Numbered from the stretch's first letter, positions 44,659 through 54,031 are shown. The stretch is DNA of 64,000 bases from Corynebacterium kroppenstedtii (GCF_003243515.1 NZ_QFRA01000009.1:6124-70123); one strand, 5' to 3'. The notes: a model not told the origin generated them from the sequence alone. A program made the numbers and translations.

Positions 44659-47436
44659 ATGAATATCGCTATTCCTGAATTCGAATCAGGAATAGCTCCG
44701 TGGGTGATCGGCGGGCGCGGCATCCCGGCCGTTAAGACCGACGACCCTGATCGCCCAGTTGACCCGCGAATCGCCGTCGAGCGCATGCTCCCCGACCCCT
44801 ACATGTGCGCACTCGTGGTGAACCGCACCATCAGAACCGTGGCACTCCGCCGCCTGCCCGCGGAACAACGAAAACTCTCCATCACCATTTTTGGCCACGA
44901 CGCCGACGGGACAATCGGTACCGCCGCGCACCTCGATGTCTTCCGCTCGCTGTGGAACTTCCTCCACCACCTCCGCGCAGAGGGCTATACCGTCGAGATT
45001 CCCAATTCTCCAGAGGCCCTCGTCGATAGCCTTTTTGATTCCGACGCAGGTAACCGCAGCACGTGTCATGTCGCAGCAACATGGCCCGCGGCGGAGTACA
45101 ACGAGGCGTTAACGTCGTCGCAGGTCAGCAGGATCGACCGACTATGGACGCGGACTCCCGGAATGATCGACACGGACGGCCGCGAGCTTTTCATCCGCGG
45201 CGTGCGTCTTGGCAATGTGTTCATCGGCGTCCAACCGGATTTTGGCGACGTCGCCGACCCCCTCAACGTCCTCATGGCGCCCGAGGCCTCCCCTTCCCAC
45301 TCTTTCGCCGCCTATTATCTCTGGCTCGAACACGAATTCAGCCACGACGTCATGCTCCATTGGGGAACCCACGGGGCATTGGAATTCATGCCGGGGCGCT
45401 CCACCGGGCTGATCAGGGACGACTGGCCGCTGCTTCTCACCGACAGCGTCCCGCACTCGTATTTGTACGCGATGAGCAACCCTGCTGAGGGCACGATCGC
45501 GAAACGCCGATCCTTCGCCGGTTTGGTTAGCTACCTCACTCCTCAACTTATCGACGCTGGCCTCCACGGTGCCCTGGCCGCTGCAGCCGAGGAAGCGTTC
45601 CGGCTGTTGACGTCGGCAAGAGACGGCTCGGTGGAGCTGAATGCCGACACCTGTTCTGAATTAGTCACGCTGGCCGCTGAAGCGGATCTGACCGATTTTC
45701 CACCGCCTAACAGGGGCGATGCAGGGAATGACGATACGGGGGCCACGAAACCCGGTGAGGATGACGGCTCACACAACCCCTGGCACGAATGGGTCAGTCA
45801 CGTTTCCACTACCGCAGAGCGAATCCGCCGTACCCCTATTCCAGAAGGTCTCCACACACTCGGCGAACCTCTCAGCCAGGACAAAACCGCGCGGATACTT
45901 AGCCTCGCCTGCACTTACCCGTTGGCGACATCCGATCCCCTTGCTGATCACCTGGACGAAGAGCACATCACGGAGGCCGTCGACGCTGTCGTCAATGATG
46001 ATTTCGCGCGATTCACTTTCCTCGTAGCGGGCGCGTTCGATAATAACGCGGAGACTGCAAACGACTCGGAGGGCACAACCGCAACCCCAACGTCGTGGTT
46101 CCGACACCTCCGTCGGCTCCACTCCCAGCTAACGTCCTCACAGGAAACCGATGGGCTCCTCGCCGCACTATCCGGGGCTTACATTCCACCCGCGCCCGGT
46201 GGAGAACCTGCGTCACGCCCCGAATCCCTCCCCACCGGCCGGAACACGCATGGCGCCGACCCGGCCACCATGCCTACCCCCACCGCGGCCCGGCGCGGCG
46301 CCGCCACCGCCGACGCACTCGTCGAACAATTACTGCACGAAGAAGGCCATTACCCCGAATCCATCGCCATGGTGATCTGGGGAATGGACAACGTCAAAAC
46401 CAATGGCGAAGACATTGCACAAGCATTTCACTTGATCGGCGCAGAGCCTCTCACCGACGAACGGGGGCGTGTGAGCCGATTCCGGATCATTCCCCTCGAG
46501 GAGCTGGGACGGCCTCGCGTCGACGTCGTCTGCACCATGTCGGGTGTCGGCCGAGATCTTCTCGCCGGTCCGATGGAGCTGCTTGACGACGCCATCCACG
46601 CCATCGCCTCGCTACCCGAAGAACCTGAGGACAATCCCATCCGCGCCCACGTCATGCAACAGGCTGAAGAGCTTGGCCTCGACCTCGATTCGGCCGCGAC
46701 CCGCATTTATGCCACCGCGCCGGGCAATTATGGGACCGGCGTGAACAAGCTCGTGCAGTCCTCGGAGTGGGACGACAATTCCGATTTGGCCGAGGTGTAC
46801 TTGCACCGCATGGGCCACGCGTGGGGCAAGCACGTTAAGGGCAAAGAGAACCGGGCTCTCCTCGAGTCCAGTCTGTCTCGCGTTTCCGCCACATTCCAGA
46901 ATGTGGATTCGACCGAGATTTCATTGGCCGGCGTCGACCATTATTTCGAGTTCCTGGGCGGCGTGTCCAGCGTCGTCGAGACGGTTTCGGGTGCACGCCC
47001 GTCCGCAAAGGTTTCCCACGCTTGGCAGCATGAGACCAATGTCGAATCGCTGGATGATGCGATGCGGTTGGAGTCTCGAACGCGCCTGCTCAACCCCGCC
47101 TGGTATGAGGCCCAGCTCAAGCATGGTTATCAGGGCGTGGCAAACATCCGGTCCCGTTTTGAGAACACGTTCGGTATGCAGGCTACGGCCCGCGTCGTCG
47201 ATAATTGGGTTTTCGACCGAACTGCTTCCACTTTTATTACTGACGATGACATGCGCGAACGGTTAGCCGAGCACAATCCAGCAGCCGTTCTCTCGATGAC
47301 GGAGCGTCTTCTTGAGGCCGCTGACCGTGGTCTGTGGGAGGCGGACGATGATGTACTTGACCAGTTGGAAGATATTTCAGATAGCCTGGATGCGACCGTC
47401 GAAGGTGTTACTCCGATGTCTCCCGCCCAACACTAA
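44659..47436 (+). CDS. cobN: CobN/BchH-type metal chelatase large subunit, main part
   Basis: 925 residues in the same reading frame as the upstream fragment. Family segments are IPEFESGIAPWVIGGRGIPA, the start of the chelatase body, HWGTHGALEFMPGRSTGL, SNPAEGTIAKRRSFAGLVSY, VIWGMDNVKTNGEDIAQAFH, TAPGNYGTGVNKLVQSSEWD and GVDHYFEFLGGVSSVVETVS, all typical of the porphyrin/corrin-binding subunit. ATG 44659 is the first Met after the TGA, with AGG five bases ahead. With the N-terminal part the size suits CobN (about 1200-1275 residues). Which metal (Co or Mg) and which tetrapyrrole it serves is not decidable here; no other cobalamin or bacteriochlorophyll gene is in the window. Confidence 0.85.
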   Translation: MNIAIPEFESGIAPWVIGGRGIPAVKTDDPDRPVDPRIAVERMLPDPYMCALVVNRTIRTVALRRLPAEQRKLSITIFGHDADGTIGTAAHLDVFRSLWNFLHHLRAEGYTVEIPNSPEALVDSLFDSDAGNRSTCHVAATWPAAEYNEALTSSQVSRIDRLWTRTPGMIDTDGRELFIRGVRLGNVFIGVQPDFGDVADPLNVLMAPEASPSHSFAAYYLWLEHEFSHDVMLHWGTHGALEFMPGRSTGLIRDDWPLLLTDSVPHSYLYAMSNPAEGTIAKRRSFAGLVSYLTPQLIDAGLHGALAAAAEEAFRLLTSARDGSVELNADTCSELVTLAAEADLTDFPPPNRGDAGNDDTGATKPGEDDGSHNPWHEWVSHVSTTAERIRRTPIPEGLHTLGEPLSQDKTARILSLACTYPLATSDPLADHLDEEHITEAVDAVVNDDFARFTFLVAGAFDNNAETANDSEGTTATPTSWFRHLRRLHSQLTSSQETDGLLAALSGAYIPPAPGGEPASRPESLPTGRNTHGADPATMPTPTAARRGAATADALVEQLLHEEGHYPESIAMVIWGMDNVKTNGEDIAQAFHLIGAEPLTDERGRVSRFRIIPLEELGRPRVDVVCTMSGVGRDLLAGPMELLDDAIHAIASLPEEPEDNPIRAHVMQQAEELGLDLDSAATRIYATAPGNYGTGVNKLVQSSEWDDNSDLAEVYLHRMGHAWGKHVKGKENRALLESSLSRVSATFQNVDSTEISLAGVDHYFEFLGGVSSVVETVSGARPSAKVSHAWQHETNVESLDDAMRLESRTRLLNPAWYEAQLKHGYQGVANIRSRFENTFGMQATARVVDNWVFDRTASTFITDDDMRERLAEHNPAAVLSMTERLLEAADRGLWEADDDVLDQLEDISDSLDATVEGVTPMSPAQH

Positions 47437-47456
47437 CGAGAATCGTAGGTAGCCGA

Positions 47457-48392
47457 ATGAACCGCGTGTATCCGTTTACACACATCCACGGACAGGATGA
47501 GCTCAAAGAAGCACTGATCCTCTGCGCAATCGATCCCGGCATCGGGGGTGTGCTCGCTTTCGGCGACAGGGGAACAGGAAAAACGACAACGGTCCGCGCA
47601 TTAGGGCAATTGTTGTCACAGCATGGTGAGGGTTCGTCCCCCACCACACCGGTTATCGACGTCCCTCTCGGCGTGACTGAAGACCGCCTGATCGGGTCGC
47701 TTGATATCGACGCCGCGCTGACCACTGGCGAGGCGCGGTTCCGCCCGGGATTATTGGCCGACGCCAACAATGGGTTCCTCTATATCGACGAAATTAACCT
47801 TCTCGACGACCACTTGGTGGATGTCTTGCTCGATGTCGCGGCGTCCGGGGTCAACATTGTGGAGCGCGACGGCATTAGCCACACGCACCCGGCACGATTT
47901 GTGCTGGTGGGGTCCGGCAACCCCGAGGAGGATGACTTGTGGCCACAATTGCAGGACCGATTCGGCCTGGCCTTGCGCGTGGACACTCTTACCGACCCGA
48001 CTGAGCGCATGACTATTGTTCGCGAACGGCTTGCCTTCGACGCTGACCCTGAGGCTTTTCTTGAAGACGCCCAGGAAGAAGAGCAGGAGCTGGCCGCATC
48101 TATTGAAAAAGCGCGTGACCGCGTCCGTGATATTGAGCTCAGTGAAGACGCCGTGCTCACTGCCGTTGAGGTCTGTACTGAAACGGGATGCGTGGGGCAC
48201 CGTGGCGAGCTGGTCATTACTCGTGCAGCGCGTGCACGGACTGCCCTCCTCGGTAACGACACCGTGACCAGGGAGGATGTTGGTGCGGTGGCTCTCGCGG
48301 CGCTCCGGCATCGCGTGCCGAACGAAGCATTCGAAGCACCGGGCGATGTTGATGCGCGGTTGACGCGCACGATTCACCAGGTATGTGAATAA
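47457..48392 (+). CDS. chlI: ChlI/BchI-type chelatase AAA+ ATPase
   Basis: 311 residues. Small ATPase subunit of the class I chelatase. Walker A GDRGTGKTTTVRAL, Walker B GFLYIDEINLLDDHLVDVLL, sensor GSGNPEEDDLWPQLQDRFGL, and the arginine-containing second part RARTALLGNDTVTREDVGAV. It forms a hexameric ring with ChlD that drives metal insertion by the CobN/BchH subunit. It lies 20 bases after the large subunit and 17 bases before the D-subunit gene and is itself intact. Confidence 0.9.
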   Translation: MNRVYPFTHIHGQDELKEALILCAIDPGIGGVLAFGDRGTGKTTTVRALGQLLSQHGEGSSPTTPVIDVPLGVTEDRLIGSLDIDAALTTGEARFRPGLLADANNGFLYIDEINLLDDHLVDVLLDVAASGVNIVERDGISHTHPARFVLVGSGNPEEDDLWPQLQDRFGLALRVDTLTDPTERMTIVRERLAFDADPEAFLEDAQEEEQELAASIEKARDRVRDIELSEDAVLTAVEVCTETGCVGHRGELVITRAARARTALLGNDTVTREDVGAVALAALRHRVPNEAFEAPGDVDARLTRTIHQVCE

Positions 48393-48409
48393 CTATTTTC
48401 CGACCGATA

Positions 48410-49300
48410 ATGAGCCCGACCATTAACGAGAGTGACACCATGGCATATCCTGACTCTTTGGCACACGCCATTGATGCACTGCAGGTATGGGTGCATTCTC
48501 GCCCTTCGTGGCTGTTGCTCACGGGCGATTCGGTGCGGATCAACGAATCGTTAGATGCGCTGGGGGAACTTTGTGCGGGCACGAAGCATGGCTCTGTGAT
48601 CCGTGTGAGCCCGAGCATGACGCCGACTGATATCACACGGGTGAGCACGTCGTTTAATCACGATCGATCTGACGTCGCGAGGGAAGATGGGGGTGCACTC
48701 GGAAATGATGTACCCGAACGCAATGCACCCCGGCGCGATGGGCTCGTCATCATTCACAACGCCCATCTTCTTGAGGTGGATACGGCCGCAGCCGTCGCCC
48801 AGCACTTTTCGTCATGCCATGTCATCTCTGCCGTGCCCGATTCACGGCAGAGCTCGACGCTCGATGAGGTGCCCACCGTCATACTCGATCATGTCGGCCC
48901 GATTTTGTCGACTCCCTACGCCACCGACCCCGCCCTGATCACTGCGCTAGCGTCACAGTTTATGCCGGCTGGTTCTTCCCGAAGCACCACGTTCGACGAC
49001 GGTAGCGGTACCGACGACGGTGGCGATGCCGACGATGCCGACGTCGGCACTAAAAGTTCCGATACCAGGAAGGATGGTGCTCAGGCCATCGATGGTGATG
49101 ATGAGCTCAGTCAATGGGTGGCCAGAGCACTCATGACGCATCTCGGGAGCCAGGCAACGCCGGGACTACTTCTCGACGCCATATATTATGGCGCATGCTG
49201 CGCGGACCCTCGGGCACGCCACGGAACATGTACACGAAGCCATCGTCGATATGTTTATCCGGCCTCGGCTCCCCGAGGACGTCGACGACTCGGACTTTGA
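48410..49300 (+). pseudogene. chlD: ChlD/BchD-type chelatase subunit, N-terminal part (frame change near 49180)
   Basis: Degenerate AAA-like domain of the D subunit: no Walker A (WLLLTGDSVRINESLD), GLVIIHNAHLLEVDTAAAVA as the Walker-B-equivalent, VISAVPDSRQSSTLDEVPTV. An acidic insertion (about 185-225) precedes WVARALMTHLGSQATPGLLL. After LLDAI the frame loses family character, and the +1 frame continues correctly (AHAARTLGHATEHVHEAIVD). The shift therefore falls between about 49142 and 49200, most likely at the ATATATTATGG stretch. The start is ATG 48410 or ATG 48440. Confidence 0.65.
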
Positions 49301-49649
49301 CGATCACCCACGAGATAACGACGAGAACGGCGGCGACGAGAACCACGATGAAAACAGCGAAGAAGAGAATAACGAGCAGGATAAGAACACCAATCCGGCC
49401 GCAGCGCGACCGGACGCTGCCGACACCGACTCCGATGAAGAGCCTGGCGCGGATGCGTCCCCCGAGGTTTCATCGCCATCGGAGAGCGATTCCGGTGACA
49501 CATCGCGCAAGGACCGCAACGATCCTCCCCACAATAACGACGCCTCCACGGGAGCGGACGTCAACCACGGTGTGACCCGGTCGTCATGGGCCTCGTGGGA
49601 TCTCCCATCGCGGCCGTGTTCGTCGAGTCATGCCAGCGCGAACCCATGA
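49188..49649 (+). pseudogene. chlD: ChlD/BchD subunit, middle part: helical end of AAA domain and acidic linker
   Basis: Second frame segment of the D subunit. It starts AHAARTLGHATEHVHEAIVD, the end of the AAA helical lid, with MFIRPRLPEDVDD, and continues into the strongly acidic Asp/Glu/Asn/Ser linker typical of ChlD/BchD. A second frame change, again +1, falls between 49576 and 49649: after VTRSSWASWDLPSR the frame loses sense, and frame 1 gives ISHRGRVRRVMPARTHDTDL. Confidence 0.6.
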
Positions 49650-50268
49650 CACCGATCTCGCAATTCTTCCCACCCTTGCTGCAGCGGCACCGTGGCAGCG
49701 ATTCCGGCATCGCCATCAGGACGATCAGCGTCGGATCATCCTGACCCGCGATGACCTTCGTACAGCCCAACGCGAGTCTGCCGGCGGCGAACTGGTCATC
49801 ATCATCGTTGACGCATCCGGATCCATGGGCCGCGGCGCCATCCGCACGGCGAAATCCACCGCCCTGGAAGTTCTGCAGTCGAGTTATCGGGACCGAAGCA
49901 AAGTCTGCATCATCGTCGCCCGAGGACATGAAGCAGCTATCGGGCTACCCGTCACCCGGAGTCTGTCACGTGCCCGACGGTGCCTCACCTCACTGCCCAC
50001 CGGCGGTGGCACTCCCCTCGCATCCGCACGGCTCAAGGCAGCCACTATCGCCCGACGGTTCCCGCCCGAATTAGTCCGCGTGATCGAACTATCCGACGGG
50101 TGGGCCAACGTCGGCCTTCCCCACTCACCCGGCAACCCCACCGAGGACGCCGAGAAGGCCAAGTGTGAACTCGATGCCGTGGTGTCGTCGGTGACGTGCA
50201 TACCGGTTTCCTCCCGGGGCCGGTCTCGACGGCGACGCCGGGCCCGCAACCGCAATCGTCGAAGCTAA
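49630..50268 (+). CDS. chlD: ChlD/BchD subunit, VWA (integrin I) domain part
   Basis: 212 residues. DLAILPTLAAAAPWQRFR precedes the VWA domain with the metal-ion-dependent adhesion site VDASGSMGRGAIRTAKSTAL (DxSxS), TRSLSRARRCLTSLPTGGGT (Thr of the site) and VIELSDGWANVG. This domain normally links the ATPase ring to the H/N subunit. The last 15 residues are a basic GRSRRRRRARNRNRRS run that does not resemble the usual ChlD end, so a third defect near the 3' end is possible. ATG 49630 need not be a true start, because the protein should continue from the linker. Confidence 0.75.
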   Translation: MPARTHDTDLAILPTLAAAAPWQRFRHRHQDDQRRIILTRDDLRTAQRESAGGELVIIIVDASGSMGRGAIRTAKSTALEVLQSSYRDRSKVCIIVARGHEAAIGLPVTRSLSRARRCLTSLPTGGGTPLASARLKAATIARRFPPELVRVIELSDGWANVGLPHSPGNPTEDAEKAKCELDAVVSSVTCIPVSSRGRSRRRRRARNRNRRS

Positions 50269-50311
50269 ACCGGCACAATGAACAAACCAGCAGAATTAAC
50301 TCAGGACGGCT

Positions 50312-50920
50312 ATGCAATCCCCAACGAATCAGCCCCATCACGAAGCTACCCACGCTCCTAAACACGAAACATTCGATATCGACAGCAAAACAAATATTGA
50401 CCCTAAAGGTTTTACGCGCAACGTCGATAAGTATGTCGAAACATCATTCGGGTTATACATGGCCAGAGGAGCCGACCATCCACGGTTCGGATATATCGAA
50501 GCCTGGTTATTGCGCGAACCGGATATCCGAATCACAAAATTCCATTTTCGGCCAGAGACGAAAGCTAGCCAACCGCTCACCGGAAGGCAAGAGTTTTATA
50601 TCGACATCGCACACAACGCACGGGATAGCGAGCGCCCAATCTGGACGACCACCGACTACTACGCGGACATCGTTCTCTACAACCGCGGACCGGGCGCGGA
50701 CGGCCGCTATTCCATGGAAGTCCTCGATCTAGACGAGCTCGAAGACGCCTACACGCAGGGCTTTATCTCTGCCGCCGAATTGGCACACGCTCTCTCCGTG
50801 ACGGCGACCGTCGTCGACGGGCTGACGACCTACGGCAATATTGACTCCTGGTTAGAGCAGTTCAATATCACCTTGACGTGGGAAAACACCGATGATATCT
50901 CATTGACACCTTCCCTCTGA
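50312..50920 (+). CDS. DUF402 (FomD-like) protein
   Basis: 202 residues. The DUF402/FomD-like domain is shown by FGYIEAWLLREPDIRITKFH, TTDYYADIVLYNRGPGADG and RYSMEVLDLDELEDAYTQGF. Some members are phosphatases or nucleotide hydrolases that use two divalent metals held by Asp/Tyr residues in the D-Y-Y-x-D stretch. The first 40 residues are low in complexity. It starts 44 bases after the chelatase operon and may be cotranscribed. A link to tetrapyrrole metabolism is not known. Confidence 0.75.
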   Translation: MQSPTNQPHHEATHAPKHETFDIDSKTNIDPKGFTRNVDKYVETSFGLYMARGADHPRFGYIEAWLLREPDIRITKFHFRPETKASQPLTGRQEFYIDIAHNARDSERPIWTTTDYYADIVLYNRGPGADGRYSMEVLDLDELEDAYTQGFISAAELAHALSVTATVVDGLTTYGNIDSWLEQFNITLTWENTDDISLTPSL

Positions 50921-51177
50921 GCCTCGAGAACAGACACAATATTCGTGTAGATACGCGCCACACACGAGAGCCCCTCGTCGACTAGTTGTACTAGAACTGA
51001 CATAAGCCAACGGAGCCCTATCCACGAGCCCCTGCTGGAGACCACGCACTTTTTGGGGGAAGGGGATGAACGGGATCGAGAACGTAGCGGGTCATGTAGC
51101 GACGGGCCACACTGGTGCGAGCATCCGCCCGCTAGGGGACATCTTTGATCTCATCCCCGGCCACATCATGTCCTAAC

Positions 51178-52950
51178 CTAGAAAAGCCCAGTAATAGTTC
51201 CGTCGTTGGTGACATCAATCTCCAAGGCAGCCGGGCGCTTCGGCAGCCCAGGCATCGTGAAAACTGTTCCAGTGATAGCCACCACGAATCCGGGGCCGAG
51301 CTTGGGGATCAGCCGTTGAACATGCAGGGTGTGATTCTTCGGCGCTCCGAGCGCTGACGGATCGTCAGAAAACGAATACGGGGTCTTGGAGATACACACC
51401 GGCAACGTATCCCACCCGTGGCGCTTCAGCTGAGCCAGGTCTTTACCGGCTTGCTTGGAGTATTCCACCTGCTCAGCGCCATAAATGTCGTGCGCAATGG
51501 TTGCGATGCTTGCCTCAACACCGGCCTGCGGGTCATAAATACGCGTCCGCGCTGTACCCGATTGGCCCGTGGCGGTCCGCACCGGCTCGTCCGCCAACGC
51601 TTCACGAACCTCGGCCACCAAGTCAGCGGCCCCGGCACCACCTTCACCCCACACATTCGCTACGGCTGCACGAAGTCCGTGGTCGTCCGCCCACTCCTTG
51701 ATAGTCGCGAGTTCCGCGTCGGTATCAGTGACAAACTTATTGACGGCCACGATGGGCTGCATTCCCAGCCTCCGCAATGATGCACAATGGCGTTCCACGT
51801 TGGCCAGACCGGAACGCACAGCCTCCACGTCCTCCTCGTTGAGACCACCACATGCCACACCGCCGTTGTATTTCAGCGACCGGGCAGTCACCACAATGAC
51901 CGCTACATCTGCAGCAAAATCACCGGCCACCGACGCAATATCAGTAAGTTTTTCCGCACCCAAATCCGCGCCAAAACCAGCCTCTGTCACCACAACATCA
52001 GCCAATTCACGTGCTGCGTTAGTCGCGATAACGCTATTGCAACCATGCGCAATATTCGCGAACGGTCCCCCGTGGATCAGCGCCGGTGCCCCACCCAGTG
52101 TTTGGACAAGGTTCGGCGACATCGCATCACGCAAGAGCGCAACAAGGGATCCCTCCACGCCCAAATCACGCACGAAGACCGGATCATTATCCCACGTGTA
52201 GCCGATGAGCATACGGCCTAACCGCTCCCTCAAATCGGCGAGATCCCGCGCTAAGCAGAGAACCGCCATCACCTCGCTGGCCGCCGTGATATCAAAACCG
52301 GCTTCGCGTGGCATGCCGCCACCGTTACCACCCAAACCAGTGATGATGTTTCGCAGGACACGATCGTTTACGTCTAGGCACCGTCGCCACACGATCTTTC
52401 GTGGGTCAAGATTCAGGGAGTTCCCCTGCTGAACGTGATTATCGATCAACGCGGCCAACGCGTTATTCGCGAAGGTGATCGCATGAAGATCACCCGTGAA
52501 ATGTAGATTAATGTCCTCCATCGGAACGACCTGCGAGTATCCCCCACCTGCAGCGCCGCCTTTCATACCCAGCACTGGCCCCAACGACGGCTCACGCAGA
52601 GCAGCAATCGCTTTCACACCGGCCAACACCAACCCGTCGACCAAACCAATGAGGACAGTTGATTTTCCCTCTCCTGCCGGGGTCGGAGACATGCCCGTCA
52701 CCAGGACAACCTTCCCCTTCTGCACACTCTGCGCTAACTTTCCAACGGTCACTTTGGCCTTTGTCATCCCATAAGGCACCGTAGCTTCTACGGGAATGCC
52801 AGCACGCCGAGCAACGTCAGCAATTGGTTCTAGCTGATGAGCCTGAGCAATGGCCACGTCGGAAGGTTGGCTGTTTTCGTGACCAGACGGCGACAGGTTT
52901 GAAGGTTTTTGTTCAAGTGCAGACACGATGTCCAGAATACCTAGGGCCAT
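51178..52950 (-). CDS. fhs: formate--tetrahydrofolate ligase
   Basis: 590 residues from ATG 52950; the frame extends to 53040 but without family sequence. Makes 10-formyl-THF from formate, ATP and THF. P-loop-like PTPAGEGKSTVLIGLVDGL, EPSLGPVLGMKGGAAGGGYS, DLHAITFANNALAALIDNHV, LGGNGGGMPREAGFDITAAS, ALIHGGPFANIAHGCNS, and the PCVVAVNKF-type segment (here QPIVAVNKFVTDTD). The first 35 residues before the core are variable and longer than usual (typical length about 556). It stands alone on the minus strand. Confidence 0.93.
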   Translation of the reverse strand: MALGILDIVSALEQKPSNLSPSGHENSQPSDVAIAQAHQLEPIADVARRAGIPVEATVPYGMTKAKVTVGKLAQSVQKGKVVLVTGMSPTPAGEGKSTVLIGLVDGLVLAGVKAIAALREPSLGPVLGMKGGAAGGGYSQVVPMEDINLHFTGDLHAITFANNALAALIDNHVQQGNSLNLDPRKIVWRRCLDVNDRVLRNIITGLGGNGGGMPREAGFDITAASEVMAVLCLARDLADLRERLGRMLIGYTWDNDPVFVRDLGVEGSLVALLRDAMSPNLVQTLGGAPALIHGGPFANIAHGCNSVIATNAARELADVVVTEAGFGADLGAEKLTDIASVAGDFAADVAVIVVTARSLKYNGGVACGGLNEEDVEAVRSGLANVERHCASLRRLGMQPIVAVNKFVTDTDAELATIKEWADDHGLRAAVANVWGEGGAGAADLVAEVREALADEPVRTATGQSGTARTRIYDPQAGVEASIATIAHDIYGAEQVEYSKQAGKDLAQLKRHGWDTLPVCISKTPYSFSDDPSALGAPKNHTLHVQRLIPKLGPGFVVAITGTVFTMPGLPKRPAALEIDVTNDGTITGLF

Positions 52951-53111
52951 GCCTGCCCGAGGAAAGATGAAGAAGAGAGAGGTTAAAGTTCCCCAGGGTT
53001 TTAGTTGTCTGTGACCAGTTGATTTAGCCCAGGTTGTCATTAACGGCGAAGGGCCCGCACGCTACAACCGTAATGCTCCCCACCGTCGTGGTCTCTCACA
53101 CAGCGCCGGCG

Positions 53112-53591
53112 TCAATCCCGCGGGCCCAATTCCTTTTCCAGCACTTCCTGCACCACCCTCATGGCGCTCAGAGCTGCCGGTGCCCCGCAGTACCCCGACG
53201 CATGAATCACCGCCTCCGTGATCTCTTCCCGCGTCAAGCCATTCTCCAACCCACCACGCACATGCCCCCGTAGCTCCTCCGTCGCCCGCAGAGCCACCAG
53301 CATCCCAATATTCAGCAAGCTCCGATCCCGCTTCGCCAGGCCCGGACGGTTCCACACCGCTCCCCACACTGTGGCCGTGACATGTTTCTGCAGCCCCTCG
53401 CCATCCTTGCCGGCATTCCGCTGCAGCGCCGCATCTACGAACTCACCCCCCATCACTTCACGGCGCGTTGCGATTCCCGCCTCGAAGGCAGTCGCCATGG
53501 CATTGTGCAATCCGTCTTCATGTTTCTCCTTTGGCGGCTCGACGCCCCCCTCTTCCCCACCATCAACCTTTCCCTGGGGGTTTGCTGCCAT
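53112..53591 (-). CDS. carboxymuconolactone decarboxylase-like protein
   Basis: 159 residues. The fold and motifs are those of PcaC-type decarboxylases: GIATRREVMGGEFVDAALQR, WGAVWNRPGLAKRDRSLLNI, LRGHVRGGLENGLTREEITE and HASGYCGAPAALSAMRVVQE. Members act in protocatechuate degradation (gamma-carboxymuconolactone to beta-ketoadipate enol-lactone) or as peroxidases. No other pca gene is nearby. AAGG precedes ATG 53591. The first 25 residues are Gly/Glu-rich and variable. Confidence 0.8.
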   Translation of the reverse strand: MAANPQGKVDGGEEGGVEPPKEKHEDGLHNAMATAFEAGIATRREVMGGEFVDAALQRNAGKDGEGLQKHVTATVWGAVWNRPGLAKRDRSLLNIGMLVALRATEELRGHVRGGLENGLTREEITEAVIHASGYCGAPAALSAMRVVQEVLEKELGPRD

Positions 53592-53849
53592 TGCTCATCA
53601 CCTTCCTGATTTCTCTGCGACCTCGCGAACTAACAATTTTCTGGGGGCATTGCCTACGCCCTCGAGGGTATACACCGCCCACTCCTCATGTGCCCAAAGC
53701 CTGCGAAAATGCGGTTTGGTGGGTGAAGGTAGCGTCGTTAAACAAAGGCGAAGCCGTCTGCTGAGAAAGCACAGCAAGAAACGAACGCGAAAAGACGGTG
53801 TTAAAAAAGCGTCAAGATTCACCAGCGCCCGACTCTCCGGTGATCTGAT

Positions 53850-53942
53850 ATGGTCATGATCTATGACGTTTTAATGCTCGGTGCCACCTGTGCGCTGTTC
53901 TGCACAATGGCAGCCGCCCTCAAGGCGGTGGCCAAACTGTGA
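53850..53942 (+). CDS. membrane micro-ORF coupled to kdpF
   Basis: 30 codons from ATG 53850 (or 28 from ATG 53856). The product is one probable membrane helix: YDVLMLGATCALFCTMAAAL, with a Lys-containing end (KAVAKL). Its TGA (53940-53942) overlaps the GTG start of kdpF (53939-53941), a classic translational-coupling arrangement. I know no named family. It could be a leader peptide that tunes kdpF translation or a small extra subunit of the Kdp complex. No strong ribosome site. Confidence 0.45.
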   Translation: MVMIYDVLMLGATCALFCTMAAALKAVAKL

Positions 53943-54031
53943 TTTGGGAACTCATTACCGGTGGAATCCTCGGGATTCTCGCCATCGTGTACCTGCTGAT
54001 CGCGCTATTGAATCCGGAGAAGTTCTCATGA
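53939..54031 (+). CDS. kdpF: KdpF small subunit of the potassium-transporting ATPase
   Basis: 30 residues, GTG start: a single membrane helix ending in the KdpF signature (ITGGILGILAIVYLLIALLN then PEKF). KdpF stabilises the KdpABC complex. Its TGA overlaps the ATG of kdpA by four bases (ATGA), and its own start overlaps the micro-ORF stop, so expression of the whole operon is tightly coupled. Confidence 0.9.
   Translation: MIWELITGGILGILAIVYLLIALLNPEKFS

Noticed and set aside
50196..50732. 178-codon frame overlapping the end of chlD and the DUF402 gene
   Set aside because: No coding character beyond the overlap. It could carry a short chlD tail (HTGFLPGP) but the evidence is too thin.
53881..54027. 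Upstream extension of kdpA
   Set aside because: Overlaps kdpF and the micro-ORF in other frames, has no hydrophobic character, and kdpA begins at the ATGA overlap at 54028.
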